Made by a program: the position numbers and the translations under genes. Under the pieces are notes generated by a model, which was not told the origin of the DNA, did no database searches, and saw only the letters and a program-made list of their open reading frames with translations. 5,625 nt of DNA. It comes from Chitinophagaceae bacterium (GTDB taxonomy: Bacteria > Bacteroidota > Bacteroidia > Chitinophagales > Chitinophagaceae). The stretch is from positions 1 through 5,625 of the forward strand of contig PLXD01000225.1 in assembly GCA_003151295.1 (NCBI GenBank), in the 5' to 3' direction. Of the stretch, positions 1 to 5,625 are shown in pieces (within the stretch, counting starts at the first letter, position 1; every line of letters begins with the position of its first letter).

Positions 1-580
1 CGGAATCTACCGCAGGTCCGTTTCCGACTGAGTCTACTACGACATAGGTGCCTTTGGCTGTCTTTTTTGCATCGATCTTGTTGCTGGCCAGATAAGATTC
101 GACAGCGGTCACTTCCCTGTCTTTTTCTTTGGCGGTTTCAGCTTTTCTGTCGGCATTAACAAGATCTTCCGAAGTGAATAAATCTGTGACTTTTAAGAAA
201 GTAGTGATCTTATCTTTCTTTTTAATGAACGGAGGTAACGTACCGTATTTCCGCTGGAGCGTATCGGCCAATTGAACGATTACGACGCTATCTCCTTTGC
301 GGAGAAGGGGGAAAACTTCAACGACGCTGTAATCCGGCTTTGCGCTATCTACCTTGACATAAGCAGGCATCCCATTTTCCGAGCTGCCTAACGTGGAGTC
401 CCGGAGTTTCTGAGAAAAAGTTAATTTAAGGAACTGGCCTCTTTTGACCACGTCTCCCTTGCCATCTGAAATGATCTTGTATTGCAAACCACTCTTTGTT
501 TTTTTAAACCCCTGATTATTACAGGACACTGCAGCAAACAAGGCAATGGCGACAAACAAATACGACGAGATGTTTTTCAT
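1..580 (-). CDS. FKBP-type peptidyl-prolyl isomerase lipoprotein, partial (C-terminus off left edge)
   Basis: Predicted prolyl cis-trans isomerase or chaperone anchored by lipid in the cell envelope. The 193 visible residues start at an ATG at 580. Residues 1-19 form a signal peptide (MKNISS, then a hydrophobic run), followed by a relaxed lipobox ending AVSC, so Cys20 would carry the lipid. A first FKBP-like domain starts near SGLQY (30-34) and runs to about 132. A charged, Ala/Lys/Glu-rich helical linker follows (about 138-165). A second FKBP domain then opens with KGTYVVVD (176-183) and is cut by the window edge. The first domain looks divergent, so the active site is probably in the missing part. 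The start lies 8 bases after the NrnA-like gene, so the two are one transcript. No Shine-Dalgarno is seen; an A/T-rich stretch precedes the start, as is usual in Bacteroidota. The flavobacterial gliding lipoprotein GldI is an FKBP lipoprotein that, as I recall, has a similar neighbourhood; calling this gldI would be inference. Confidence 0.85.
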   Translation of the reverse strand, partial: MKNISSYLFVAIALFAAVSCNNQGFKKTKSGLQYKIISDGKGDVVKRGQFLKLTFSQKLRDSTLGSSENGMPAYVKVDSAKPDYSVVEVFPLLRKGDSVVIVQLADTLQRKYGTLPPFIKKKDKITTFLKVTDLFTSEDLVNADRKAETAKEKDREVTAVESYLASNKIDAKKTAKGTYVVVDSVGNGPAVDS

Positions 581-588
581 TATTATAA

Positions 589-1596
589 TTATTGTAGTTG
601 TGACGAATTTTCTTTGATGGCAGCCATAAAGCGCTGCACCGTTTGTTCAAGGTTATCGCCGCTGCGCCCGCCGGCCGCGTTGATATGACCACCGCCTTCA
701 AAATATTTCCTGGCAAAGGCATTGACGTCAAAATCGCCTTTGCTGCGGAAGGAGCATTTCACTTCTTCATCCCTGTCGATGATAAGGGCCGCCATTTTTA
801 TACCCTGGATGGTCAGCGGGTAATTGACAAGCCCTTCCGTATCTCCGGTTTTGATCTCAAACCTTACCAAATCCTTCCATGGGATGGAGATCAGGGCCGT
901 ATTGTACTCGTAGAATATGTCCATCTTATGCTCAAGGACATAGCCCGTAAAACGCAGCCGGTTCTCCAGGAAATTATCGAAAAGGTTCTCATGGATCTTC
1001 GAATGATTCAGACCGGTATCTTTCAGGACGGCTACCATTCTGTGTACGGAGGCCGTAGCAGCGGGAAAGCGGAAAGAGCCGGTATCCGTCATCACACCTG
1101 CATACAGGCAGGCGGCTACCTCGCGGTTGATCTTATCAGCATGGCCCGACCCGACAATCAGGTCATAGACCATTTCACTGGTGGAACTTTTGGATGTATC
1201 GCTCGCCCCATAGGTAAAATTCGCGGATTCGGGTTCCTGGTGGTGATCGATCAGGATTTTTATGCAGGATAATTTCTTCAGTTTACCGGCCATGCTGCGG
1301 GTCCGTAATAAAGTATTGAAATCCAGGCAAAACAACCATTCGGCCTGATCCAGCGCTGCATTCCCCTTTTCAGGGTTATACTCATAGTCGATCACTTCAT
1401 GGCAAGCCGGCATCCATTTAAGCCATTCGGCCCATTTGGTAGGTGAAATGACGGTGACGGAATGTCCAAACCGGATAAGAAAATGATAAAGCCCCAAGGC
1501 AGATCCCATGGCGTCCGCATCAGGTTTCTGATGCATAGTGATCACCACTTTCCTGGGTGTGGCCAACATGGGGTATATATCCTGAATTTGTTTCAT
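589..1596 (-). CDS. nrnA: DHH/DHHA1-family phosphoesterase, NrnA-like (oligoribonuclease / pAp phosphatase)
   Basis: Cytoplasmic manganese-dependent phosphoesterase of the NrnA group. Family members degrade very short RNA (nanoRNA) and many also dephosphorylate pAp, the by-product of sulfate assimilation. The 335 residues match the usual family length. The DHH domain shows all metal-binding motifs in order: HQKPDADAMGS (22-32, with H22, D26 and D28), CLDFN (90-94, D92), LIDHHQ (115-120, the namesake DHH) and MTDTGSF (169-175, D171). The C-terminal DHHA1 domain carries the RNA-binding GGGH motif (301-304) followed by INAAGG, with the preceding R284-S. There is no signal peptide. The ATG at 1596 leaves a normal short lead before the first strand. 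It is divergent from ndk and 8 bases upstream of the FKBP lipoprotein gene. Family assignment is secure; whether RNA or pAp is the main substrate cannot be read from sequence. Confidence 0.93.
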   Translation of the reverse strand: MKQIQDIYPMLATPRKVVITMHQKPDADAMGSALGLYHFLIRFGHSVTVISPTKWAEWLKWMPACHEVIDYEYNPEKGNAALDQAEWLFCLDFNTLLRTRSMAGKLKKLSCIKILIDHHQEPESANFTYGASDTSKSSTSEMVYDLIVGSGHADKINREVAACLYAGVMTDTGSFRFPAATASVHRMVAVLKDTGLNHSKIHENLFDNFLENRLRFTGYVLEHKMDIFYEYNTALISIPWKDLVRFEIKTGDTEGLVNYPLTIQGIKMAALIIDRDEEVKCSFRSKGDFDVNAFARKYFEGGGHINAAGGRSGDNLEQTVQRFMAAIKENSSQLQ

Positions 1597-1641
1597 ACGT
1601 TAATTCCCGCCTTCCGGGTTATCCGGGGATTGTAATAAATC

Positions 1642-1666
1642 CTGCAAAGCGGCTGCAAAGTTGCAG
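1642..1666. repeat. Short direct repeat CTGCAAAG x2 with an adjoining inverted repeat
   Basis: CTGCAAAG occurs at 1642-1649 and again at 1653-1660, an 11-base period (one helical turn). The second copy continues into TTGCAG (1661-1666), so CTGCAA-AG-TTGCAG also forms a 6-bp inverted repeat. It overlaps the candidate nrnA -7 element and could be an operator, but repeats this short can arise by chance. Confidence 0.3.
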
Positions 1667-1686
1667 AATAAAAATTCAAATCCCAA
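1656..1686 (-). promoter_or_regulatory. Candidate Bacteroidota-type promoter for the nrnA-FKBP operon
   Basis: On the minus strand a TTG (1686-1684) is followed after 20 bases by CAACTTTG (1663-1656), a one-base deviation from the Bacteroidota -7 consensus TAnnTTTG at the accepted 19-21 base spacing. Transcription would begin near 1650, giving a leader of roughly 50 bases before the ATG at 1596. The match is imperfect, so this is a moderate call. Confidence 0.45.
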
Positions 1687-1698
1687 GTTTTACTTGGG
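1682..1698. repeat. Palindrome centred between the divergent nrnA and ndk promoters
   Basis: CCCAAGT (1682-1688), TTT, then ACTTGGG (1692-1698) is a perfect 7-bp inverted repeat with a 3-base centre; a T/G wobble and an A/T pair extend it to 1680-1700. Each arm contains the TTG proposed as the -33 element of one promoter: minus strand 1686-1684 for nrnA and plus strand 1694-1696 for ndk. It may be a protein-binding site acting on both genes, or simply back-to-back promoter elements. Confidence 0.5.
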
Positions 1699-1723
1699 GT
1701 CCGGGGTGTTTATGCTACCTTTG
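1694..1723 (+). promoter_or_regulatory. Bacteroidota-type promoter for ndk
   Basis: TTG at 1694-1696, 19 bases, then TACCTTTG at 1716-1723, an exact match to the Bacteroidota -7 consensus TAnnTTTG at an accepted spacing. Transcription should start near 1729-1731, giving a very short leader. This argues against any ndk start upstream of 1736 and favours the ATG at 1745. Confidence 0.7.
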
Positions 1724-1744
1724 CCTGCCCAAAAAATGAGAAAT

Positions 1745-2161
1745 ATGAGCAATCGCACTTTTACCATGATCAAGCCGGATGCGTTTTCGAAAGGACATTC
1801 AGGCGCAATAATCGATCAGATCGTCAAGGACGGTTTCCGGATTGTAGCCCTGAAGCTGACGAAATTGTCAAGAGAGAAGGCAGGAGAATTTTACGAAGTA
1901 CACAAGGAAAGACCCTTTTATGGGGAACTGGTTGATTTTATGAGTAGCGGTCCGATTATCGCTGCCATACTGGAAAAAGGCAATGCAGTAGCCGATTTTC
2001 GTAAGCTGATCGGAGCAACGGACCCGGCGAAGGCCGATGCCGGTACCATCCGTAAATTATATGCAGCTTCCTTAGGAGAGAACGCCATTCATGGAAGCGA
2101 TAGCGATGAGAATGCAAAAATAGAAGGAGATTTCTTTTTTAGCGGACTCGAAAGATACTAG
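1745..2161 (+). CDS. ndk: Nucleoside diphosphate kinase
   Basis: Cytoplasmic enzyme that moves the gamma phosphate from ATP to other nucleoside diphosphates through a phosphohistidine, balancing the NTP and dNTP pools. From the ATG at 1745 it is 138 residues, standard for the family. Every catalytic residue numbered in the Dictyostelium enzyme is present at a constant offset of six: K10 (MIKPDA), Y50, R86, T92, R103 (GTIR), N113 and the phosphorylated H116 in NAIHGSDS. The C-terminus FFFSGLERY is typical. An in-frame ATG at 1736 would add only MRN, but the promoter places the transcript start about six bases before it, so 1745 is preferred. The reading frame also opens further upstream, but that part lies before the promoter and is not family-like. 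It is the only plus-strand gene here, divergent from nrnA and convergent with the TraB-family gene. Confidence 0.97.
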   Translation: MSNRTFTMIKPDAFSKGHSGAIIDQIVKDGFRIVALKLTKLSREKAGEFYEVHKERPFYGELVDFMSSGPIIAAILEKGNAVADFRKLIGATDPAKADAGTIRKLYAASLGENAIHGSDSDENAKIEGDFFFSGLERY

Positions 2162-2166
2162 GGGGA

Positions 2167-2230
2167 GGGGTATAAGGCAAAAAAAAATATCTTAATTTTT
2201 CAACGGTTCGACCTTATACCCCGATTTTTT
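2167..2230 (+). terminator. Probable intrinsic terminator of ndk, extending into the 3' end of the TraB gene
   Basis: GGGGTATAAGG (2167-2177) and CCTTATACCCC (2212-2222) form a perfect 11-bp stem starting six bases after the ndk stop. On the plus strand it is followed by GA and six T (2225-2230), as in a Rho-independent terminator. The 34-base loop is long but holds a 6-bp A/T stem (2183-2188 with 2195-2200) that would shorten it. The right arm lies inside the last codons of the convergent TraB-family gene. On the minus strand the stem is not followed by a T-run, although nine T occur inside the loop, so termination there is less convincing. Confidence 0.6.
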
Positions 2231-3076
2231 CAAAAGGCTGATCAAACCCAGGTCACCCGGAAGATGGGCGGCTCCTACGGCCACTATGAGGGATTTAGCA
2301 GATAATAAAGAACCAAGGGCCTTTACCCATTTGCGGTTTCTGTCATACAATAAAAGGTCCATATAGCCGTCCATGCCGGGATCCTCCTTACGGCTCATTT
2401 CATCGATCTTATCAAGGTCCTGCCGCTTATATACTGCGACCAGGGAATCGGTGTTCTTTTTGTGCTGGTCCAGGCTGTCGATACTTTCTATCAGTTCTCG
2501 GGCCTGCTTCTCATAGGGTATGCTATCGAACAGACCGGCCTGGAATTCTGCCGTTTCGAATCCATTGATCTTCTTATCGTGTACGCGAGCTTCCTTCATG
2601 ATCACAAATTCCATTCCATCGGTTGCTTTACAATTCATATTATCCTCTTCGATAAGGCTGCTTATAAGCAGCGGTTTAAGCCTCTCCAGCATGCCAAAAG
2701 GAAGTTTGGAGCCATGGGTTGTAAAGTACTTCTTCACTTTCAGGTAATCGCTGTCATTAAGGAGGTCTGAAAGCTTCCTGCTATCATTCATCCGCATGTA
2801 TTTCAGCGAATTGATGATGCCATTGATATCAACGAGATTGATCTCAAAATACACCTCGTCACATTCGGCAATCACATTCTTGAAGCGTTCGCTCAGCATG
2901 GCATCGTCTTCGCAGAGCACATGCATGGTCCCAAAAAGATAAGAAGGCTTTTTAAGCCCGTTGCCTGTGATCTTCCATAATAAAGTATGGGCTGCAGGCT
3001 GGGTATGGGTTGCAGGCTGGGAAAAGACCAGGCCTGCCGTGAAGAGGGAAACACATAATAGGAATATCTTCTTCAT
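2192..3076 (-). CDS. Exported TraB/GumN-family protein (putative metal-dependent hydrolase)
   Basis: Member of the TraB/PrgY/GumN family, related to Tiki proteases and to the erythromycin-esterase/ChaN-like fold. Bacterial members are mostly uncharacterised and some are thought to be metal-dependent peptidases. The 294 residues begin with a Sec signal peptide (MKKIFLLCV...), with likely cleavage after VFS-19, so the protein acts in the periplasm or outside. The family motifs are visible: LFGTMH (47-52), acidic YFEINL (76-81), GMEF (154-157), GFET (172-175), RNRKW (246-250) and the closing VGAAHLPGDLG (267-277). These two GxxH motifs at the ends are the presumed catalytic or metal residues. 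A six-residue tandem repeat (QPATHT, QPAAHT; 20-31) follows the signal peptide. The gene starts 21 bases after the UbiD stop, so it is probably co-transcribed, though no functional link is evident. Substrate unknown. Confidence 0.9.
   Translation of the reverse strand: MKKIFLLCVSLFTAGLVFSQPATHTQPAAHTLLWKITGNGLKKPSYLFGTMHVLCEDDAMLSERFKNVIAECDEVYFEINLVDINGIINSLKYMRMNDSRKLSDLLNDSDYLKVKKYFTTHGSKLPFGMLERLKPLLISSLIEEDNMNCKATDGMEFVIMKEARVHDKKINGFETAEFQAGLFDSIPYEKQARELIESIDSLDQHKKNTDSLVAVYKRQDLDKIDEMSRKEDPGMDGYMDLLLYDRNRKWVKALGSLLSAKSLIVAVGAAHLPGDLGLISLLKKSGYKVEPLKN
2986..3021. repeat. In-frame 18-bp tandem duplication in the TraB-family gene
   Basis: The 18-base unit at 2986-3003 is repeated at 3004-3021 with a single mismatch (C at 2992, T at 3010). 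It lies within the coding sequence just after the signal peptide and encodes the hexapeptide pair QPATHT/QPAAHT. The near identity suggests a recent replication-slippage duplication in a tolerant linker. Confidence 0.9.
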
Positions 3077-3097
3077 ACTATCATTTAATGATTTACG

Positions 3098-5041
3098 CTA
3101 TTCCTCCGGGCTGACTTCCGCTATAGCCTCTTCTCCGTATACCTGGCTTTTAAATCGCAGGGAGGGAGAAGACAGGAAGGCCCCGATTCCCAGGTCCTGC
3201 CATTTGCCATCGACGGATCTGATGGTCGCATCGTCTGCCACGATGATATTGGGCCAGTCCCGCTGAAAATTATCGAACTCCTTTGTTTTCCGGGTGCCAT
3301 CCAATCCCAAACAGACGAATTTTTTATGGGGATCGATATGCGATCTTTTTTGTGCCAGCAGGTTGTCCCTCCGGGGATCCAGGTTGTTGCAGAATCTCCA
3401 CAAGGCTACGGGAAGATCCCCGGCGTCTACGGTGTGTTCGACATACAAGATCATTTTAATCCCTTCGACCTCTTCCAGTCCGCAAAGCGTTTCATGCAAT
3501 TCTTTTATATGTCCTACCCTGTTCTTTCTGACAGACAGAAGCAGGCAGGGGATCTGTTGGCTCAAAAGGGATAAGTTCACTTTTTCGATCTCGGGGAACC
3601 TGGTTTTCAACAAATCTCCGGTAAGCCGGTCGTAGTGGTTAGCCATCAACTGATATTGGTGGCTGTCAATCTCTTCTTCCGCTTTGTACGTGCCGTCGAT
3701 GCACATTTTGCCTCCGAATCCCAGCTTGCTGCAACTATGGTCCAGCACGTCCATCGGTCCTTGCGAGAAATATACGTCAGTGGCTGGGTTCAGATTACGA
3801 AAAACATATTGAGCGAGTGCCCGGTAATCCTGTATCCGGACAGGTTCATCCGCTATCACCAGTATCTTATTGAACATCATCTGGCCCGCCCCCCACATGG
3901 CATTCATCACTTTTTGCCCCTGCCCGGCGTATTCTTTCCTGATTTGAGCGATGACCAGGTTATGAAAGACGCCTTCTACCGGCATATCCATATCGAGGAT
4001 TTCCGGTACCATGGTCATCTTGATAGGCGCCAGGAAGATCCTTTCCGTAGCCTTGCCCAGCCAGGCGTCTTCCTGGGGAGGGATACCTACTATTGTTGCG
4101 GGGTAAACGGCGTTCCTGCGGTGGGTAATGGCGGTAACATGAAATTTCGGGTACCAATCCGGCAGGGAATAATAGCCCGTATGGTCGCCGAAAGGGCCTT
4201 CCCATACAAGGTCTTCAGCCGGATCTACATATCCTTCTATAATAAAATCCGCGTCTGCCGGTACTTCGATCGACGGCTGGGTGATACACTTCACCAATTC
4301 CACTTTCTTTTTGCGCAGGAAGCCGGCCAGCATATATTCATCCACATTCTCCGGCAACGGAGCCGTAGCGCTGTATGCGTATACCGGATCACCGCCCAGG
4401 GCAACGGCGACGGGCATTCTCAATCCGGCTTTTTTATATTCATTAAAATGACGGGCGCTGACCTTATGTTTATGCCAATGCATACCGGTCATCGTGGGAC
4501 TGAAGATCTGCATGCGATACATGCCTACGTTACGAATTCCGTTGTTAGGATCTTTTGTATGGATAATAGGCAGGGTTATAAACGGTCCGCCGTCTTTAGG
4601 CCAGCAGGTAATAACAGGAAGGCGGGTAAGATCAGGATTTGACATTACGACCTCCTGGCATTCCCCTCTCCCGCTCTTCACCCGGGGCATCCAGCTTGCA
4701 AACTGGCTTAATTTAGGCAGGAGCTTCAGCTTTTCCACCATACTTTCTTTGGGGGCTGACAGTAATTTAAACCGACTTTCAATTTCCCCTGTTATATCGT
4801 CTAGCTGCTTGACGCCGAGGGCCATGCACATTCTTTTCTCGCTGCCGTAGGCGTTCATCAACACGGGAAAATCATATCCCGTATTCTCGAAAAGAAGGGC
4901 TTTGCCGCCATTCCCGCTCTTGCTGATACGGTCGGTGATCTCTGCTATTTCCAGTCGTGGATCGACATAGGACTTAATCCTTATGAGTTCTCCGGCTAGT
5001 TCTAAAGCGTTGATAAATTCCTGTTGGTTCCGATAGGCCAT
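3098..5041 (-). CDS. UbiD-family prenylated-FMN-dependent decarboxylase
   Basis: Non-oxidative decarboxylase of the UbiD family, which uses prenylated FMN made by a UbiX partner (none in this window). The 647-residue sequence follows E. coli UbiD closely. NVGMYRMQ (171-178) holds the metal ligand N171 and the active-site R176. DEYMLAGFLR (from 234) holds the probable ligand E235. EGPFGDHTGYY (281-291) holds E281 and D286, the latter aligning with the proton-donor Asp of E. coli UbiD. MPVAVALGGDP (209-219) is also a family signature, so the enzyme looks active. The canonical core ends near IDGTYK (448-453); the remaining ~190 residues are extra relative to the ~497-residue E. coli protein and look like a degenerate second copy of the C-terminal domain. 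Bacteroidota homologues are often annotated as menaquinone biosynthesis decarboxylase, but the substrate cannot be assigned from sequence and no other quinone gene is nearby. It probably has its own promoter and is followed after 21 bases by the TraB-family gene. Confidence 0.93.
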   Translation of the reverse strand: MAYRNQQEFINALELAGELIRIKSYVDPRLEIAEITDRISKSGNGGKALLFENTGYDFPVLMNAYGSEKRMCMALGVKQLDDITGEIESRFKLLSAPKESMVEKLKLLPKLSQFASWMPRVKSGRGECQEVVMSNPDLTRLPVITCWPKDGGPFITLPIIHTKDPNNGIRNVGMYRMQIFSPTMTGMHWHKHKVSARHFNEYKKAGLRMPVAVALGGDPVYAYSATAPLPENVDEYMLAGFLRKKKVELVKCITQPSIEVPADADFIIEGYVDPAEDLVWEGPFGDHTGYYSLPDWYPKFHVTAITHRRNAVYPATIVGIPPQEDAWLGKATERIFLAPIKMTMVPEILDMDMPVEGVFHNLVIAQIRKEYAGQGQKVMNAMWGAGQMMFNKILVIADEPVRIQDYRALAQYVFRNLNPATDVYFSQGPMDVLDHSCSKLGFGGKMCIDGTYKAEEEIDSHQYQLMANHYDRLTGDLLKTRFPEIEKVNLSLLSQQIPCLLLSVRKNRVGHIKELHETLCGLEEVEGIKMILYVEHTVDAGDLPVALWRFCNNLDPRRDNLLAQKRSHIDPHKKFVCLGLDGTRKTKEFDNFQRDWPNIIVADDATIRSVDGKWQDLGIGAFLSSPSLRFKSQVYGEEAIAEVSPEE

Positions 5042-5057
5042 CCTTGTATTTTAGTTG

Positions 5058-5065
5058 CAAAAATA
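5058..5065 (-). promoter_or_regulatory. Candidate -7 promoter element for the UbiD-TraB unit
   Basis: On the minus strand TATTTTTG (5065-5058) matches the Bacteroidota -7 consensus TAnnTTTG exactly. Transcription would start about ten bases before the UbiD ATG at 5041, a short leader like that proposed for ndk. No clear TTG is found 19-21 bases upstream, so the -33 half is weak. The rest of the intergenic stretch to 5135 shows no gene or strong terminator. Confidence 0.5.
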
Positions 5066-5135
5066 GAACACAAAGCAAAAGGAATATGTTTGGCAGGGAT
5101 AAAGTTTTTCAGCGATCCATTAAGTTTTCCCGGGA

Positions 5136-5625
5136 TCAATAGACTTTTTTCGGGCAATCCATGATTCCATACCCTCTGTGGTGGTGTTTTTCATTGGAAT
5201 CATTGAGGGCTATACTCACTTTAATTCCGGAGAAATAATACCAATCCTTGGATTTGGCGTCTCCACGCAGCGAGCCGGTAGCCGGATAGTTCGGATCGCC
5301 ACCTTTTATCTGACCTCCCCGATAGGCCATTTCCACCGCGAGGGGGCCTTTGTCAGCCAGCAGGATAGCCGGGTCTATATATTTGCCGCTAACATCATCC
5401 AGGTAATCGGTAAACAATTTCCGGAAGCCTATCTCATAGGCCAATACCACCTTATTTGTTATGCGGAATTTAATACCTCCCCCGAATGGAATGGCTAATT
5501 GGGTGAGGCTATAAGGTTTGATGCGGGGATATTGAGGCAGACCTTCACCTTCCGTGCTCAAGGGCTTCAGGTATACCTTATTCCCCAGCGTATCGTAGGC
5601 GTAGGGGTTGAAATGATAAACAGCC
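5136..5625 (-). CDS. DUF6089/PorG-like outer-membrane beta-barrel protein, partial (N-terminus off right edge)
   Basis: C-terminal 163 residues of an outer-membrane protein; the frame stays open to the window edge, so the true start is outside. The visible part begins AVYHFNPYAYD and contains alternating beta strands with the signatures LPQYP, PFGGGIKFRI, GFRKLFTDYLDDVSGKYIDP and KDWYYFSGIKVSI, ending CPKKVY. This pattern, especially the TDYLDDVS motif after an FGGGIK strand and the terminal CP, is what I recall of the DUF6089 family in Bacteroidota, which includes PorG, an outer-membrane component of type IX secretion. A basic, His-rich stretch (EKHHHRGYG) precedes the end. Many Bacteroidota carry several DUF6089 paralogues. 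The canonical one usually sits beside uppS and bamA; here the downstream neighbour is the UbiD gene, so a direct role in type IX secretion is not established. Confidence 0.75.
   Translation of the reverse strand, partial: AVYHFNPYAYDTLGNKVYLKPLSTEGEGLPQYPRIKPYSLTQLAIPFGGGIKFRITNKVVLAYEIGFRKLFTDYLDDVSGKYIDPAILLADKGPLAVEMAYRGGQIKGGDPNYPATGSLRGDAKSKDWYYFSGIKVSIALNDSNEKHHHRGYGIMDCPKKVY

Noticed and set aside
643..1272. 209-codon open frame on the plus strand opposite nrnA
   Set aside because: Antisense to a gene with complete catalytic motifs; its translation shows no recognisable domain, and it is a by-product of codon bias on the other strand.
1661..1744. Extended ndk start giving a 28-residue N-terminal extension
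   Set aside because: The start codon would be TTG, it lies upstream of the ndk promoter, and the extension is absent from the family.
3080..3092. Palindrome ATCATT-T-AATGAT between the UbiD and TraB genes
   Set aside because: A/T-rich 6-bp arms in a 21-base intercistronic gap; too likely by chance to call an operator or processing site.
3635..4642. 335-codon open frame on the plus strand opposite the UbiD gene
   Set aside because: Long, but fully antisense to a well-conserved enzyme; the translation is rich in His, Arg and Phe with no family resemblance, as expected for a shadow frame.
5114..5137. GATCC/GGATC inverted repeat after the DUF6089-like gene as a terminator
   Set aside because: Only a 5-bp stem with a 14-base loop, overlapping the stop codon and lacking a following T-run on the minus strand.
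5559..5561. TTG as start of the DUF6089-like gene
   Set aside because: The frame continues open to the window edge with family-like sequence (HFNPYAYD), so this is an internal Leu codon.

Overview
The window reads as ordinary chromosomal DNA from a member of the Bacteroidota, most likely the Chitinophagaceae. Three things point there. Candidate promoters have the Bacteroidota form (TTG, about 20 bases, then TAnnTTTG). Starts are preceded by A/T-rich sequence rather than a Shine-Dalgarno. The proteins themselves are typical of the group: a DUF6089/PorG-like outer-membrane protein, a two-domain FKBP lipoprotein next to a DHH phosphoesterase, and a long UbiD decarboxylase. No mobile element, RNA gene, CRISPR array or phage signature was seen.

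Layout from left to right. (1) 1-580, minus: FKBP-type peptidyl-prolyl isomerase lipoprotein, cut by the left edge. (2) 589-1596, minus: NrnA-like DHH/DHHA1 phosphoesterase, 8 bases upstream of the FKBP gene, so the two form an operon. (3) 1597-1744: divergent promoter region holding a 7-bp-arm palindrome that contains the -33 element of both promoters. (4) 1745-2161, plus: nucleoside diphosphate kinase (ndk), the only plus-strand gene, ending in a hairpin-plus-T-run terminator that reaches into the next gene. (5) 2192-3076, minus: exported TraB/GumN-family protein. (6) 3098-5041, minus: UbiD-family prenyl-FMN decarboxylase, 21 bases upstream of the TraB gene and probably co-transcribed with it. 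(7) 5042-5135: intergenic, with a good -7 element for the UbiD gene. (8) 5136-5625, minus: C-terminal part of a DUF6089/PorG-like outer-membrane beta-barrel protein, cut by the right edge.

The genes are mostly housekeeping: nucleotide balance (ndk), turnover of short RNA or pAp (NrnA), envelope protein folding (FKBP lipoprotein), a quinone- or aromatic-acid decarboxylase (UbiD), and an outer-membrane protein possibly tied to type IX secretion or gliding. No undescribed multi-gene system is visible. The most interesting signals are an apparent internal duplication in the UbiD protein that accounts for its extra C-terminal length, the symmetric palindrome between the divergent nrnA and ndk promoters, the 11-bp inverted repeat at the convergent ndk/TraB junction, and an in-frame 18-bp tandem duplication just after the TraB signal peptide.
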